Shown here: positions 51,566-60,008 of the stretch, piece by piece | Layout: every line of letters starts with the position of its first letter | Numbering within the stretch: the stretch's first letter is position 1 | Assembly: GCA_020638695.1 (NCBI GenBank) | Contig: JACKIB010000024.1 | Location: forward strand, 18,008-82,007 | Origin: Planctomycetota bacterium | GTDB taxonomy: Bacteria; Planctomycetota; UBA1135; UBA2386 | Length of the DNA stretch: 64,000 nt | Direction: 5' to 3' | Notes under the pieces: generated by a model | The model's database searches: none | What the model was told of the DNA's origin: nothing | What the model saw: the letters and a program-made list of their open reading frames with translations, nothing else | Position numbers and translations under genes: made by a program

Positions 51566-52483
51566 ATGGCGCGGCGGCGGCGCAGGGTCGGAATGAGGTT
51601 CTACGGCATCGCGGCGCTGTTGGCCGCGCTGCTGCTCTACCTCGGCAACCCGGCGGGCCTGTTTCGGCCCGGTCGCGGGGCGCCGGCGGGTGGAGAAGGT
51701 CGGGATCCCAGGGATGGTCCGCAGCCGCAAGCGAACCCCGAGCATCCCACGGGGACCGCGCCGAGTGCGGCGCAGTCGGAACCGCAAGGTGGGACGGGGG
51801 CGGCGGCCCCACCCTCGGCGGCACGCAACCTCGATCGAGCGCTGGGGCGGTGCGACCGACTCGACGACGCGCTGCGCGGCGATCGACTGGGCGAAGTGGC
51901 GCGGATCCTCGAGGATGCCGCACCGCCACCCGACGAACTCCGGGTGCGGTGGACGGCACTCCGCGCCAAGGCCGAAGCGGCGCTGGCGTGTGGCGATCGA
52001 TTGCGCGCGCTGGTGCGCGACGGGCGCGTTCTCGAAGCGCGTCAGCTGGCGAATCGACTGCGCGATCCCGCGCTGCCGGCGCGCGCGGCGGCGAGCCTCG
52101 ACACCGCGGCGCAGCACCTCGGTTGGCCGCCGTTGTCGCGCCCGTGGCGGGTCGCGACCGCGGTGCCTCTACCCGCCAGCGAGCCGTTACCCAAACTGCG
52201 CAAAGTGCGCTTCGTGCGCGATGGCACGGTGGGCGAGGGCGCGTTGTGGCAGCACGCCGTGGCGGGAGTCACGCTGCGCACCGTGGTCGCCGGCGGCTAC
52301 ACGTATCCGGTGGTGCCGTGCACCGACGTCGAGCCGGTGGCCCCGACACCAGCGGAAGCACTGCAACACGGCATCGCGGTGGCCGCCGCAGGGGATGGGT
52401 TCGGTGCACTGCTGTGGAGCTGCTACCTGGACGAGCACGGCAGGCGCGGGGATGCGGAGCGCTTGCGCGAGCTGCTCCGCTGA
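51566..52483 (+). CDS. Membrane-anchored hypothetical protein
   Basis: 305 residues. A basic N-terminus (MARRRRRVG) and one hydrophobic helix (10-28) are followed by a long Pro/Gly/Gln-rich linker (29-80), a helical region with repeated acidic/basic pairs, and a C-terminal ~100 residues with VVPCTDVEPVAPTPAEALQHG. I do not recognise it. It follows the kinase by 43 bp in the same direction and could be an accessory of the two-component system. Confidence 0.6.
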   Translation: MARRRRRVGMRFYGIAALLAALLLYLGNPAGLFRPGRGAPAGGEGRDPRDGPQPQANPEHPTGTAPSAAQSEPQGGTGAAAPPSAARNLDRALGRCDRLDDALRGDRLGEVARILEDAAPPPDELRVRWTALRAKAEAALACGDRLRALVRDGRVLEARQLANRLRDPALPARAAASLDTAAQHLGWPPLSRPWRVATAVPLPASEPLPKLRKVRFVRDGTVGEGALWQHAVAGVTLRTVVAGGYTYPVVPCTDVEPVAPTPAEALQHGIAVAAAGDGFGALLWSCYLDEHGRRGDAERLRELLR

Positions 52484-52498
52484 GCCGAGCCGCCGGGC

Positions 52499-53038
52499 TC
52501 AGCCTTGCTGGTGCACGACCGCAGGCTCTGGCGATTGCGGCGGCATCGTCAGGTCGCCGGGGGGGAAGTCGATCGCCACCTCGTGCACGTAGTCCTCGCG
52601 GGCGCTGAACCACAGTCGCTGCCAGAAGCCCAGCTTGGCGCGGTAGCGCTCGATGCACGCATTCAGCCGGTTCGCCGCCGGGTGGTTGCGCACCCCACGC
52701 TCTTGCTCGAGTTCGAACAGCAACCCGCGGCAGCCGCCCAGGTTGTGGTCCAGCAACAGCGCGGTGGCGAAGTTGGTGATCAGTTCCGGGGAGGCGCGCA
52801 GGTCTACCGCGTACTCGCCGCGCATCGCCAGGCGGCGGAACACGAATACCGCGTCCTTGATGCGGCCCATCCGCATGAGGCACACACCGCGCGCGTTGTC
52901 CAGGTAGCTGTCGCCCGCGGCCGCCCGATCGAGGAGCTGCAGTGCTTGTTCGGGGTTGTCTTGCTCCAGCAGCTGGGCGACGTGCTGCAGCAGCGCCGTC
53001 ACCGTGGCCTGTTGGACGACTTGCGTCTTGTGTTGCAT
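52499..53038 (-). CDS. TPR-like protein
   Basis: 179 residues from ATG 53038. Two to three TPR-like helix pairs (LLEQDNPEQALQLLDRAAAG; DNARGVCLMRMGRIKDAVFVFRRLAMRG in part) are followed by a Trp-containing helix (LGFWQRLWFSARED) and a short acidic tail. No signal peptide. Probably an adaptor. It converges, with a 15-bp gap, on the preceding gene. Confidence 0.7.
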   Translation of the reverse strand: MQHKTQVVQQATVTALLQHVAQLLEQDNPEQALQLLDRAAAGDSYLDNARGVCLMRMGRIKDAVFVFRRLAMRGEYAVDLRASPELITNFATALLLDHNLGGCRGLLFELEQERGVRNHPAANRLNACIERYRAKLGFWQRLWFSAREDYVHEVAIDFPPGDLTMPPQSPEPAVVHQQG

Positions 53039-53343
53039 GGCTGCAGTCAAGCAAACGGAGTGCCGCACTTCGAAACGGCACTCGGTACGGTGTTTCGCCG
53101 GGTAGACGCGGGATCTCGCGTGGTCGGAATCTGCAGTGCACAGCGGATCGGTGCTCCACCGCCGTCTGCGTTCGGAACACCGAGCCCGATCCTCCCGGCT
53201 CCGTGCGGCCGCTGGCGGGGCGGCGGGTTACCAGACTGAAGTGTCGGCTTGGCATGCGCGTTGCGCTGGAACGGGTGCACGAACCGGAACTCACGACGTG
53301 CAAGTCGCACGTCCAGTCGACCGGCTTCGCGCCGAGTAATCCG
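53039..53343. other. Divergent spacer between TPR-like gene and a small proline-rich ORF
   Basis: No gene, repeat family or convincing promoter element recognised in about 305 bp. Confidence 0.4.
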
Positions 53344-53490
53344 ATGAACGAACCGAAGAAGAACGCTCCGCCGCCCGCCAAGAACCCGGCTCCCAAGCCC
53401 GCCCCGCCCCCGGCACGTACCCCGACCGAGAAGACCGAGAAGAAGGGCGCTCCGCCCGCCCGCAGCAACCCGCCGCAGAAGCCTCGCTGA
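53344..53490 (+). CDS. Very small Pro/Lys/Ala-rich ORF
   Basis: 48 residues, MNEPKKNAPPPAKNP and onward, almost only Pro, Ala, Lys, Thr and Glu, no hydrophobic segment. It resembles low-complexity basic tails and may not be a real gene. It is the only start-to-stop frame of note in this stretch. A family C repeat follows. Confidence 0.3.
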   Translation: MNEPKKNAPPPAKNPAPKPAPPPARTPTEKTEKKGAPPARSNPPQKPR

Positions 53491-53529
53491 GCCGCGGGGG
53501 CGCGGGTCGTCTCGGCATGCAAATCACCT

Positions 53530-53583
53530 CATGGCGGCACGCCCACCCAGAGCCTCGGGTGCGGCCTTGTCCGCGATAGGCAG
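53530..53583 (-). repeat. Interspersed repeat family C, short copy 3
   Basis: CATGGCGGCACGCCCACCC, GGTGCGGCCTTG and CCGCGATAGGCA match the reverse complement of 23190-23250 in order, with a small deletion after the first block. Confidence 0.65.
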
Positions 53584-53627
53584 GCCAGATCACCACACCG
53601 GCCCGCCGCGTAAGTGCGTTGACTCCG

Positions 53628-53650
53628 CCCACGCTGCCAGGCAGCGTGGG
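53628..53650. repeat. Perfect 11-bp-stem hairpin
   Basis: CCCACGCTGCC, one A, GGCAGCGTGGG: a perfect inverted repeat with a 1-base centre. No T-run follows on either strand, so it is not a classical intrinsic terminator. It lies in the 300-bp spacer between a small ORF and the nhaC gene end. Confidence 0.6.
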
Positions 53651-53679
53651 ACGGTTCCCGTCCGGACCCGACTCCGAGC

Positions 53680-53733
53680 CTAGCCCGGACTATTCGTGAC
53701 CGAGCTACGCTGCTCATGAATAGTCCGGGCTAG
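53680..53733. repeat. CTAG-ended repeat family A, 54-bp mini-element
   Basis: CTAGCCCGGACTATTC at the left and its exact complement at the right enclose about 22 bases. The left inner bases (GTGACCGAGC) and right inner bases (GCTCATGA) correspond to the two different ends of the 182-bp element, so this is an internally deleted, inverted copy. 57 bp downstream of the nhaC stop (minus strand). Confidence 0.88.
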
Positions 53734-53789
53734 AGGACGTCGGCGACTCACTCCGGACGGGGCGGCTCGCCCGCGGAGTCCGCAACCGT

Positions 53790-55811
53790 TCAGCTTTCTC
53801 GCGGCAGCCGTCCGGGGTCGCGCCCGAACAGCTTCAACCACAGGACCAGCACCGTCACGCCGAGCAGCCAGCTGAGCGGCCACCAGTTCGGCCCGAGCAC
53901 CGCGGTCGGCACGTAGCCGCACACCAGCGACGTCAGCATCACCAGCACCGCGTACGGCGCCTGGGTGCGCACGTGGTGCAAGTGGTCGCTGCCGGTCGAC
54001 ACCGACGACAGCACCGTGGTGTCGCTGATCGGCGAGCAGTGGTCGCCGAAGATGCTGCCCTCGAGCACCGCGCCGATGGTCAGCAGCATCATCGCCGAGC
54101 CGCCGATCCCCGCCTCCGGCGTGCCGCCGACGTTGTGCGCCAAGACCACCACGTTCGGCAGCAGGATCGCCATCGTGCCGTACGAGGTGCCGGTGCTGAA
54201 CGCGATCAGCGCGCTGAGCAGGAACATCGTCCCCGGGAGCGCCCACGGCGCGAACGCCTGGCCGAGCGATGCGGAGAGGAACTGGTTGGTGCCGAGGTCT
54301 TTGCAGACGTGGCCGATCGCCCAGGCGAGGACCAGGATCACCACCGCGAAGCCGAGTGAGCGCGCGGCGTGCACCGCGCTGGCGACGACCTGCCGGAGCG
54401 CCAGTGTGCGGGTGCCGAGTGCCATCGCCGCGGCGGCGAGCAACGCTGTCAACGAGGCCCAGAACAGTGCCTTCTGGCTCTCGGTGTACTGCAGGTAGGT
54501 GGTCAGCCGGTGCTGCGTCAGGTCGGCGCCGTCCTTCACCGCCTTGACGTGTCCGTAGACGAAGATCAGCACCAGCGTCAGCGCCACCAGCAGGCCGACC
54601 GGGATCAGTGCGTTGCGCGCCAGGTGGCGGGTGCCCGGCTCCGGCTCCAGCTTCTCGAAGCTCGCCGACACCATCGGATGGGCGTCGTCGGCGATCGGCT
54701 TGCCGTCGTGCAGGGCGCGCCGCGCCGCCTGGAGCATCGGCCCGAACTCGCGCCGCAACACGATGGTCGACAGCACCATCACCAAGGTGAACAGGCAGTA
54801 GAAGCGGAACGGCAGCGTTTGGGTGAACACGCTGAATCCCTCGGTCTGCAGGTAGGCCGAACCATCCGGCTTGGTCACCTCGGGCAGCTGCGGGGCGAAC
54901 ATCGACACCTCATAGGCGACCCAGGTGGAGAAGATGCTCACCCCGGCGATCGGCGCCGCAGTGGCGTCGACGATGTACGACAGTTTCTCGCGCGACACGC
55001 GATTGCGGTCGGTCAGCGGGCGCATGGTGGTGCCCGCGATCACGCAGTTCGAGTAGTCGTCGAAGAAGATCAACACCCCGACCGCGAAGCTGCACAGTTG
55101 CGAGCTGACCGGTCCCTTGGCGAACTTGCGGATGAGCTCGACCATCCCCTGGATGCCGCCGGCCCGCGTCATGATGCCGATGCTCATGAACAGGAAGACC
55201 ACGAACGCCATGATCTCGATGCTGAAGTCGTCGCACAGCACCTTGCTCCACACGATGTCGCGGGCCAGGTGCCATCCGCCGGACAATGCACCGCGGCTGA
55301 ACAGCCACGCGCCCGCCAGGCAGCCGAGCAACAACGATGGGATCACCTTGGCGGTGAGGATCGCCAACACGATGGCGAGGAACGCCGGCAGCAGGCTCCA
55401 GCGGTTGGGCAGGTAGCCGGCCTCGGGCGGCGACGTGTCGCTCAGCTCGAGGCGTTGCACGGGGGTGCCGGATCCGGCTTGGAACTCGCAGCGGAAGCCC
55501 CGATCGCCGACCCGGAAGGTCAGCTGCATCGGCGGTAGATCGTCGCGCACCGGCTTGCCCTTGGTGCGCGCCCACTCGCGCGCCGCCCGGGTGAAGTCGT
55601 CCGCCCAGCGTTGCTGGCCCTGGTGCGGGATGACCACCGCGAGCGGCGGCAGGGAACCGTCGCGCAGCGCCTTACCGAGCTGCGCGTCGTCGCCTTGGGT
55701 CAGCCAGGCTTTGGTCTCGAGGAACGCGAGCTGTTCGCGATCGGCATCCGGCAACAGGAAGAACAGCGCTACAAAGGCCGCAGCCAACACGTACCGCAGA
55801 CTTCCGGTCAT
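53790..55811 (-). CDS. nhaC: Na+/H+ antiporter NhaC family
   Basis: 673 residues. After a first helix (6-20), a ~120-residue periplasmic insertion precedes the transporter part, which is not usual for NhaC (about 460-520 residues). The transporter has the family motifs FFDDYSNCVIAGTTMRPLTD, SREKLSYIVDATAAPIAGVS and SIFGDHCSPISDTTVLSSV, and about eleven membrane segments. It exchanges sodium (or malate/lactate in MleN-like members) for protons. The extra domain may be a regulatory or targeting domain. Divergent from the gene at 55874 with a 62-bp gap. Confidence 0.92.
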   Translation of the reverse strand: MTGSLRYVLAAAFVALFFLLPDADREQLAFLETKAWLTQGDDAQLGKALRDGSLPPLAVVIPHQGQQRWADDFTRAAREWARTKGKPVRDDLPPMQLTFRVGDRGFRCEFQAGSGTPVQRLELSDTSPPEAGYLPNRWSLLPAFLAIVLAILTAKVIPSLLLGCLAGAWLFSRGALSGGWHLARDIVWSKVLCDDFSIEIMAFVVFLFMSIGIMTRAGGIQGMVELIRKFAKGPVSSQLCSFAVGVLIFFDDYSNCVIAGTTMRPLTDRNRVSREKLSYIVDATAAPIAGVSIFSTWVAYEVSMFAPQLPEVTKPDGSAYLQTEGFSVFTQTLPFRFYCLFTLVMVLSTIVLRREFGPMLQAARRALHDGKPIADDAHPMVSASFEKLEPEPGTRHLARNALIPVGLLVALTLVLIFVYGHVKAVKDGADLTQHRLTTYLQYTESQKALFWASLTALLAAAAMALGTRTLALRQVVASAVHAARSLGFAVVILVLAWAIGHVCKDLGTNQFLSASLGQAFAPWALPGTMFLLSALIAFSTGTSYGTMAILLPNVVVLAHNVGGTPEAGIGGSAMMLLTIGAVLEGSIFGDHCSPISDTTVLSSVSTGSDHLHHVRTQAPYAVLVMLTSLVCGYVPTAVLGPNWWPLSWLLGVTVLVLWLKLFGRDPGRLPRES

Positions 55812-55873
55812 GCGTGCGGAGGCTACACTGAGCCCGGTCGCGAAACCAAACCAACAGCCGACCGCACGCCCGC

Positions 55874-56401
55874 ATGGATGTCCTCCAGTTCAGTCTGTTC
55901 TTCGCCGCCCTGCTGATCGGCTACGTGCTGGTGCACCTGCGGCTCGCCAAGTTCGAGACCTACCTGCGGGAGGTCGTGGTGCTGCGCCAGTTGAACGAGC
56001 GCTTGCAGGGGGTCGCCGAGGCGATGGATCGGGTCAAGGTCAACCGGCTGGAGGAGGCGCTGCAGGTCCTGCACCAGGATATGCTGGAGCTGCTCGACAC
56101 GGGCCGCAAGGTCGAGGCCGGGGTCGGTGCCGCCCGCGCCGAGCAAGGCCGCTCCGGCGCGGCGCATCCGGCGCTTTCGGTTGGCGAACGGATGCGTGCC
56201 AGCATCGAGGAACGGCTGTTCCAGCTCGGCTACCAGAAGCTGCGGATCCTCACCGACCTGCGCGAGGTCCGGCTCGACGAGGAGGCCGAGGTGCGCGTCG
56301 AGTGCGAACGCCGGATGATGCCCTGCAAGGGCATCGTGACGGCGCGCAACAGCGCGATCCTGGACGTCGACGTCCGGACCGTGGTCGGCATGTTTCCCTA
56401 G
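55874..56401 (+). CDS. Single-helix hypothetical protein
   Basis: 175 residues. An N-terminal membrane helix (5-22) is followed by a coiled-coil stretch (28-85), a short linker, and a small C-terminal alpha/beta domain with VECERRMMPCKGIVTARN. I do not recognise it. Its TAG stop codon is the TAG of the left terminus of a 182-bp family A repeat, so the original C-terminus may have been cut or extended by the insertion. Confidence 0.65.
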   Translation: MDVLQFSLFFAALLIGYVLVHLRLAKFETYLREVVVLRQLNERLQGVAEAMDRVKVNRLEEALQVLHQDMLELLDTGRKVEAGVGAARAEQGRSGAAHPALSVGERMRASIEERLFQLGYQKLRILTDLREVRLDEEAEVRVECERRMMPCKGIVTARNSAILDVDVRTVVGMFP

Positions 56402-56579
56402 CCCGGACTATTCATGAGCAGCGTCGCGAGATCGTGCAAGGTTGTTGCTGGCAAGGAGAACGGCAGGTTCTGCCCGGAGGCGGGGTGCCTCCCCGTCGAG
56501 GAGCAGGTTCTGACGTTCGACGAAGCCAGCAGCGACCTTGCGCGATCGCAGAAGCTCGGTCGTGAATAGTCCGGGCTAG
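56398..56579. repeat. CTAG-ended repeat family A, full 182-bp element
   Basis: Terminal inverted repeats CTAGCCCGGACTATTCA (left) and its complement ending in CTAG (right), 17 bp perfect. The interior is GC-rich and non-coding. Copies or parts occur at 8513-8610, 44482-44543, 47536-47578 and 53680-53733. Its left TAG is the stop of the preceding gene. Confidence 0.9.
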
Positions 56580-56723
56580 GAGTCTGCGCCACGGGATGAC
56601 AATCCATGAGATCCGCGCCTTCCAGCACCCGTCACCCCCCGAAAGCCCCGACGAACCCACCCATTCGCCTGCGTGGCGCAGCCTCCTGAGAGGGCTTCGT
56701 CCCGGCCCGCACGATCACGATTC
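56580..56723. other. Spacer before asnS
   Basis: Presumed asnS leader and promoter region. No T-box (not expected in a diderm) or strong Shine-Dalgarno recognised. Confidence 0.4.
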
Positions 56724-58046
56724 ATGACGCAACAGAGTTTCGGCGGCCACCGTGCCGTCACCATCCGTCACCTCACCGCGCACGTCGGGGAGGAGGTCCT
56801 GGTGCAGGGCTGGCTCTACAACATGCGGAGCAAGGGCAAGCTGCACTTCCTGCAGGTGCGCGACGGCACCGGGATCGTCCAGGCCGTGGTGTTTCGCGGC
56901 AACGTGCCCGACGAGGAGTTCGAGGCGGCGGGCCGGCTGACCCAGGAGTCGAGCCTGCGGGTGGTCGGCACCGTCAAGGCGGACGAGCGTTCGCCGGGTG
57001 GTGTCGAGCTGCAGGTGTCGAAGCTCGACGTGGTGCACGTCGCCGAGCCGTACCCGATCACCCCGAAAGAGCACGGCGTCGGGTTCCTGATGCAGCACCG
57101 CCACCTGTGGCTGCGCTCGCGCAAACCCGCGGCGATCCTGCGGATCCGCGACACGGTGATCCGCGCCATCCGCGAGTTCTTCCACCGGCGCGAGTTCGCC
57201 TGCGTCGACTCGCCGATGTTCACCCCGAGCGCCTGCGAGGGGACCACCACGCTGTTCAAGGTCGACTACTTCGGCGACGAGGCGTACCTCACCCAGTCCG
57301 GTCAGCTGTACGGCGAAGCCAGCGCGATGGCGCTCGGCAAGATCTATGTGTTCGGCCCGACCTTCCGCGCCGAGAAGAGCAAGACCCGCCGCCACCTGAC
57401 CGAGTTCTGGATGGTCGAGCCCGAGGCGGCGTTCTACGACCTGGAAGACGTGATGGACCTCGGCGAGGACTTCGTGTCGACCATCGTGGGGGCGGTGTTG
57501 GCGGAGCGCCGCGACGACCTCGAGATCCTCGAACGCGACATCGCGAAGCTCGAACCGGCCGCGCAGAAGCCGTACCCGCGGATCACCTACGACCAGGCGG
57601 TCGAGATCCTGCACGCCGACGGCCACGCCGACTTCCCGTACGGCGAGGACTTCGGGGCGCCGCACGAGACCGCGATCGGGGCGCGCTTCGACCGCCCGGT
57701 GCTGGTCTACAACTGGCCGGCGGCGATCAAGGCGTTCTACATGAAGCGCGATCCGGACAACCCGGCGATCGCGCTCGGCGTGGACATGATCGCCAGCGAG
57801 GGCTACGGCGAGCTGGTCGGGGGCGCGCAGCGCGAGGACGACCTCGCTGCGTTGGAGGAACGGATCGCCGAGCACCAGCTGCCGCGCGAGGCGTTCGAGT
57901 GGTTCCTCGATCTGCGGCGCTTCGGCAGCGTGCCGCACGGCGGATTCGGGCTGGGGTTGGAACGGACCTTGGCGTGGATCACCGGAGTCGAACACCTCCG
58001 CCAGTGCATCCCGTTCCCGCGCATGCTCGACAAGATCTACCCGTGA
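56724..58046 (+). CDS. asnS: Asparagine--tRNA ligase
   Basis: 440 residues. An OB-fold anticodon-binding domain (VLVQGWLYNMRSKGKLHFLQ, about 17-36) is followed by the class IIb catalytic core: FFHRREFACVDSPMFTPSACEG in part, GPTFRAEKSKTRRHLTEFW (motif 2) and FGLGLERTLAWITG (motif 3). The Ala/Gly at tRNA-Asn-specific positions and lack of AspRS insertions support AsnRS. A start 17 codons upstream is possible; 56724 gives the usual N-terminus. Coupled to the next gene by GTGA. Confidence 0.96.
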   Translation: MTQQSFGGHRAVTIRHLTAHVGEEVLVQGWLYNMRSKGKLHFLQVRDGTGIVQAVVFRGNVPDEEFEAAGRLTQESSLRVVGTVKADERSPGGVELQVSKLDVVHVAEPYPITPKEHGVGFLMQHRHLWLRSRKPAAILRIRDTVIRAIREFFHRREFACVDSPMFTPSACEGTTTLFKVDYFGDEAYLTQSGQLYGEASAMALGKIYVFGPTFRAEKSKTRRHLTEFWMVEPEAAFYDLEDVMDLGEDFVSTIVGAVLAERRDDLEILERDIAKLEPAAQKPYPRITYDQAVEILHADGHADFPYGEDFGAPHETAIGARFDRPVLVYNWPAAIKAFYMKRDPDNPAIALGVDMIASEGYGELVGGAQREDDLAALEERIAEHQLPREAFEWFLDLRRFGSVPHGGFGLGLERTLAWITGVEHLRQCIPFPRMLDKIYP

Positions 58047-58918
58047 TCGCCCCTGCGGCAGCGCGCGCCTGGTGGAGCCTCGCTCCGCTCTTGCTGCTGC
58101 AGGGCTCGAAGCCCACCTTCGCCGAGTTGCTGGCCCGGCTCGATGCCGCCCCCGAGGCTTCGCGGGTAGCGGTGTTGCGCGGGTTCCTCGACGGACGCGC
58201 TGGGGTCGCGGGCGATCTGGACGGCCTGCGCGCCCGCCTGTTGCTCGGCTCCGCGCTGCTCCACCGACTCGATGGCCGTGGTGCGCTGGCCGAGTTCCAG
58301 GCGGTGCAGCGGCAGCTCCCGCCGGAACAGCGGGTGCTGCGCGCCCGGGCACTGTACGGCGCCGCGCAGAGTGCCGAGCTGCTGCGCGAACCGGAGTTGT
58401 GCGCCGCTGCACTCGCTCGGCTCACCACCGAGTTCGCCGACCTGCGCTACGCCAGCTACGCCCGCGCGGCGCAGCGGCGCATCGCGGCGAGCACCCGGGT
58501 TCAGGTGGGCAGACCGATCGGGGAGTTGCCCGACGCGCGCGACACGTCAGGTGCGGCGCGCGGCTTCCGTGCCGGGCGCCCGCTGCTGCTGCTGTTCACC
58601 GCCGCGAACGATCCCGTCGCGCGCCGCCGGATGCGCGCGCTGGTCCGCGCGTGGCGGTCCGGGGGCGGCAGCCGCGACGACGTACTGCTGTTCGCGATGC
58701 ACTCTGCGACGCCTGGCCAGACGACCCGCACCTCCGAGGAGCGCGTCCCGGATGTCCCGCGCGTGACCTGCGCCGGCGCCTTCCTCGATCCGACGGTGCT
58801 GCAGCTCGGTGTGCAGGCGGTGCCGGACTCGTTCCTCATCGGACCCGACGGCACGCTGCTGCTCCGCGATCCTCCGCCGAGCCGCCTGCGCGAAGTGGCG
58901 CGGATGCTCGTCCGATAG
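58043..58918 (+). CDS. Secreted thioredoxin-fold protein without CxxC
   Basis: 291 residues from a GTG overlapping the asnS stop. A short N-terminal hydrophobic helix (8-20, signal or anchor) is followed by a TPR-like helical part (24-145), then a TlpA/AhpC-like thioredoxin fold: GRPLLLLFTAANDPVARRRM in place of the redox loop, VPDSFLIGPDGTLLLRDPP as the cis-Pro/strand signature. No CxxC is present, so it cannot act as a classical thiol oxidoreductase. It may be a binding or chaperone protein. Its coupling to asnS is positional. Confidence 0.72.
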   Translation: MIAPAAARAWWSLAPLLLLQGSKPTFAELLARLDAAPEASRVAVLRGFLDGRAGVAGDLDGLRARLLLGSALLHRLDGRGALAEFQAVQRQLPPEQRVLRARALYGAAQSAELLREPELCAAALARLTTEFADLRYASYARAAQRRIAASTRVQVGRPIGELPDARDTSGAARGFRAGRPLLLLFTAANDPVARRRMRALVRAWRSGGGSRDDVLLFAMHSATPGQTTRTSEERVPDVPRVTCAGAFLDPTVLQLGVQAVPDSFLIGPDGTLLLRDPPPSRLREVARMLVR

Positions 58919-58957
58919 CTGCCTTCGGTGGAAGATGGGGCGTCGACGGCCGCACCC

Positions 58958-59671
58958 CTACCGCGGGCTCGACTCGACGGCGTCTCGGAATCGCTTCCCG
59001 GCGTCGCGCATCGCCTCCCACGGTTGGTCCTCATCGAGGCCGAAGGTCTTGCCGCCGTAGCGGTGGCGGATCGCCTCGATGATCATGTAGCGCTCGTGGG
59101 CCCAGCGGTCCTTGCTCGGCGGGAAGCCCACCGCGCGGCCGTGCGCGTGCCCGTAGGGTGTGGCCGCGGTCCACACCGCGTCGAGGAAGGGCAGGACCTC
59201 GCGCGCCCGGCCAAGTTCGATCAGCGCCGCGGCGGCGGCACATCGGGTCGTGGGCGGGGTGAGGCGGTCGTCGACCAGCGCGCGCAACGGTCGGATGCTC
59301 GCCGTGTCGCCTAGCCGGCCCAGTGCCAGTGCCGCCTCGACGGCCAGTTCGTCACCCGCTGCCGCGCGTCGTTCGAGGAAAGGGCGGCAACCGGGGGCGC
59401 GAAGGCGGCCTAGGAGGTGGAGCGCCGCCTGGGCGCCCGGTCCATCTGGCGCCTTGCCCAGCGCGCGCACCAACGCGGCGGATGCCGCGGTGCCGTGGGC
59501 GTGCACGGCGTCGAGGTGGGCGGGCCAGTCGCCCGGCGCGGCCGCCACCAGCGCCGCGGCGGCTGCCTCGATCACCGGGTCGGGTCGGACGGGCTCAGGA
59601 GTCGGTTTCGAAACCGCACAGCCGGGGATCAGCAACCACCCGACGAACCACCAGCGTGCCGCAGCGTTCAT
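58958..59671 (-). CDS. HEAT-repeat lipoprotein
   Basis: 237 residues. The lipoprotein signal ends LLIPGCAVS (C18). The body consists of HEAT-like repeats (ALHLLGRLRAPGCRPFL; VEAALALGRLGDTASIRPLRALV in part) and a C-terminal segment with WAHERYMIIEAIRHRYGG. Scaffold role presumed. It is convergent with the preceding gene (39-bp gap). Confidence 0.8.
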   Translation of the reverse strand: MNAAARWWFVGWLLIPGCAVSKPTPEPVRPDPVIEAAAAALVAAAPGDWPAHLDAVHAHGTAASAALVRALGKAPDGPGAQAALHLLGRLRAPGCRPFLERRAAAGDELAVEAALALGRLGDTASIRPLRALVDDRLTPPTTRCAAAAALIELGRAREVLPFLDAVWTAATPYGHAHGRAVGFPPSKDRWAHERYMIIEAIRHRYGGKTFGLDEDQPWEAMRDAGKRFRDAVESSPR

Positions 59672-59711
59672 TCGCGGCAGCTTATCGCGCGCCGCGTCCG
59701 CGTCGCTCGGG

Positions 59712-60008
59712 TCAGGCCTGGGCGCGCTTGTTCCGCCGACGGCGCCGCAGCAGGGCCAGCCCGGTGAGGCCCGAGCCGAACAGGAAGATGGTGCCGGGTT
59801 CGGGCACCGGTTGCGGCGAACTCGCGTCGGGTTCGACGGTGGTGGGGGACTCGTGACGGGGGCCAGGCTGTGCGCTGGTTCCGCCCGGAGTGCGCGGCTC
59901 GGGGACCGTATGGGTCACTGACTCGGTCGAACCCGCGGTCTTGTCGGCGCAGGAGGCGAGGCCGAACAGTCCCAGGAGGGAGACGGTGAGCAGCAGACGG
60001 ATGGACAT
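59712..60008 (-). CDS. PEP-CTERM lipoprotein
   Basis: 98 residues from ATG 60008. The N-terminus is a lipoprotein signal (LLTVSLLGLFGLASCADK, C20). The C-terminus is a complete PEP-CTERM sorting signal: VPEPGT, a hydrophobic helix and a basic RRRRRNKR tail. The middle is Pro/Thr/Ser-rich. The combination of lipid anchor and PEP-CTERM in such a short protein is unusual. It needs an EpsH/XrtA-type exosortase elsewhere in the genome. Confidence 0.82.
   Translation of the reverse strand: MSIRLLLTVSLLGLFGLASCADKTAGSTESVTHTVPEPRTPGGTSAQPGPRHESPTTVEPDASSPQPVPEPGTIFLFGSGLTGLALLRRRRRNKRAQA

Noticed and set aside
53680..53733. Intrinsic terminator of nhaC
   Set aside because: The hairpin has no following T-run and matches the ends of a dispersed element, so it was classed as repeat family A.
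56600..56723. Possible earlier start of AsnRS at 56673
   Set aside because: The additional 17 residues are Arg/Ser/Pro-rich and not part of the family; ATG 56724 fits better.
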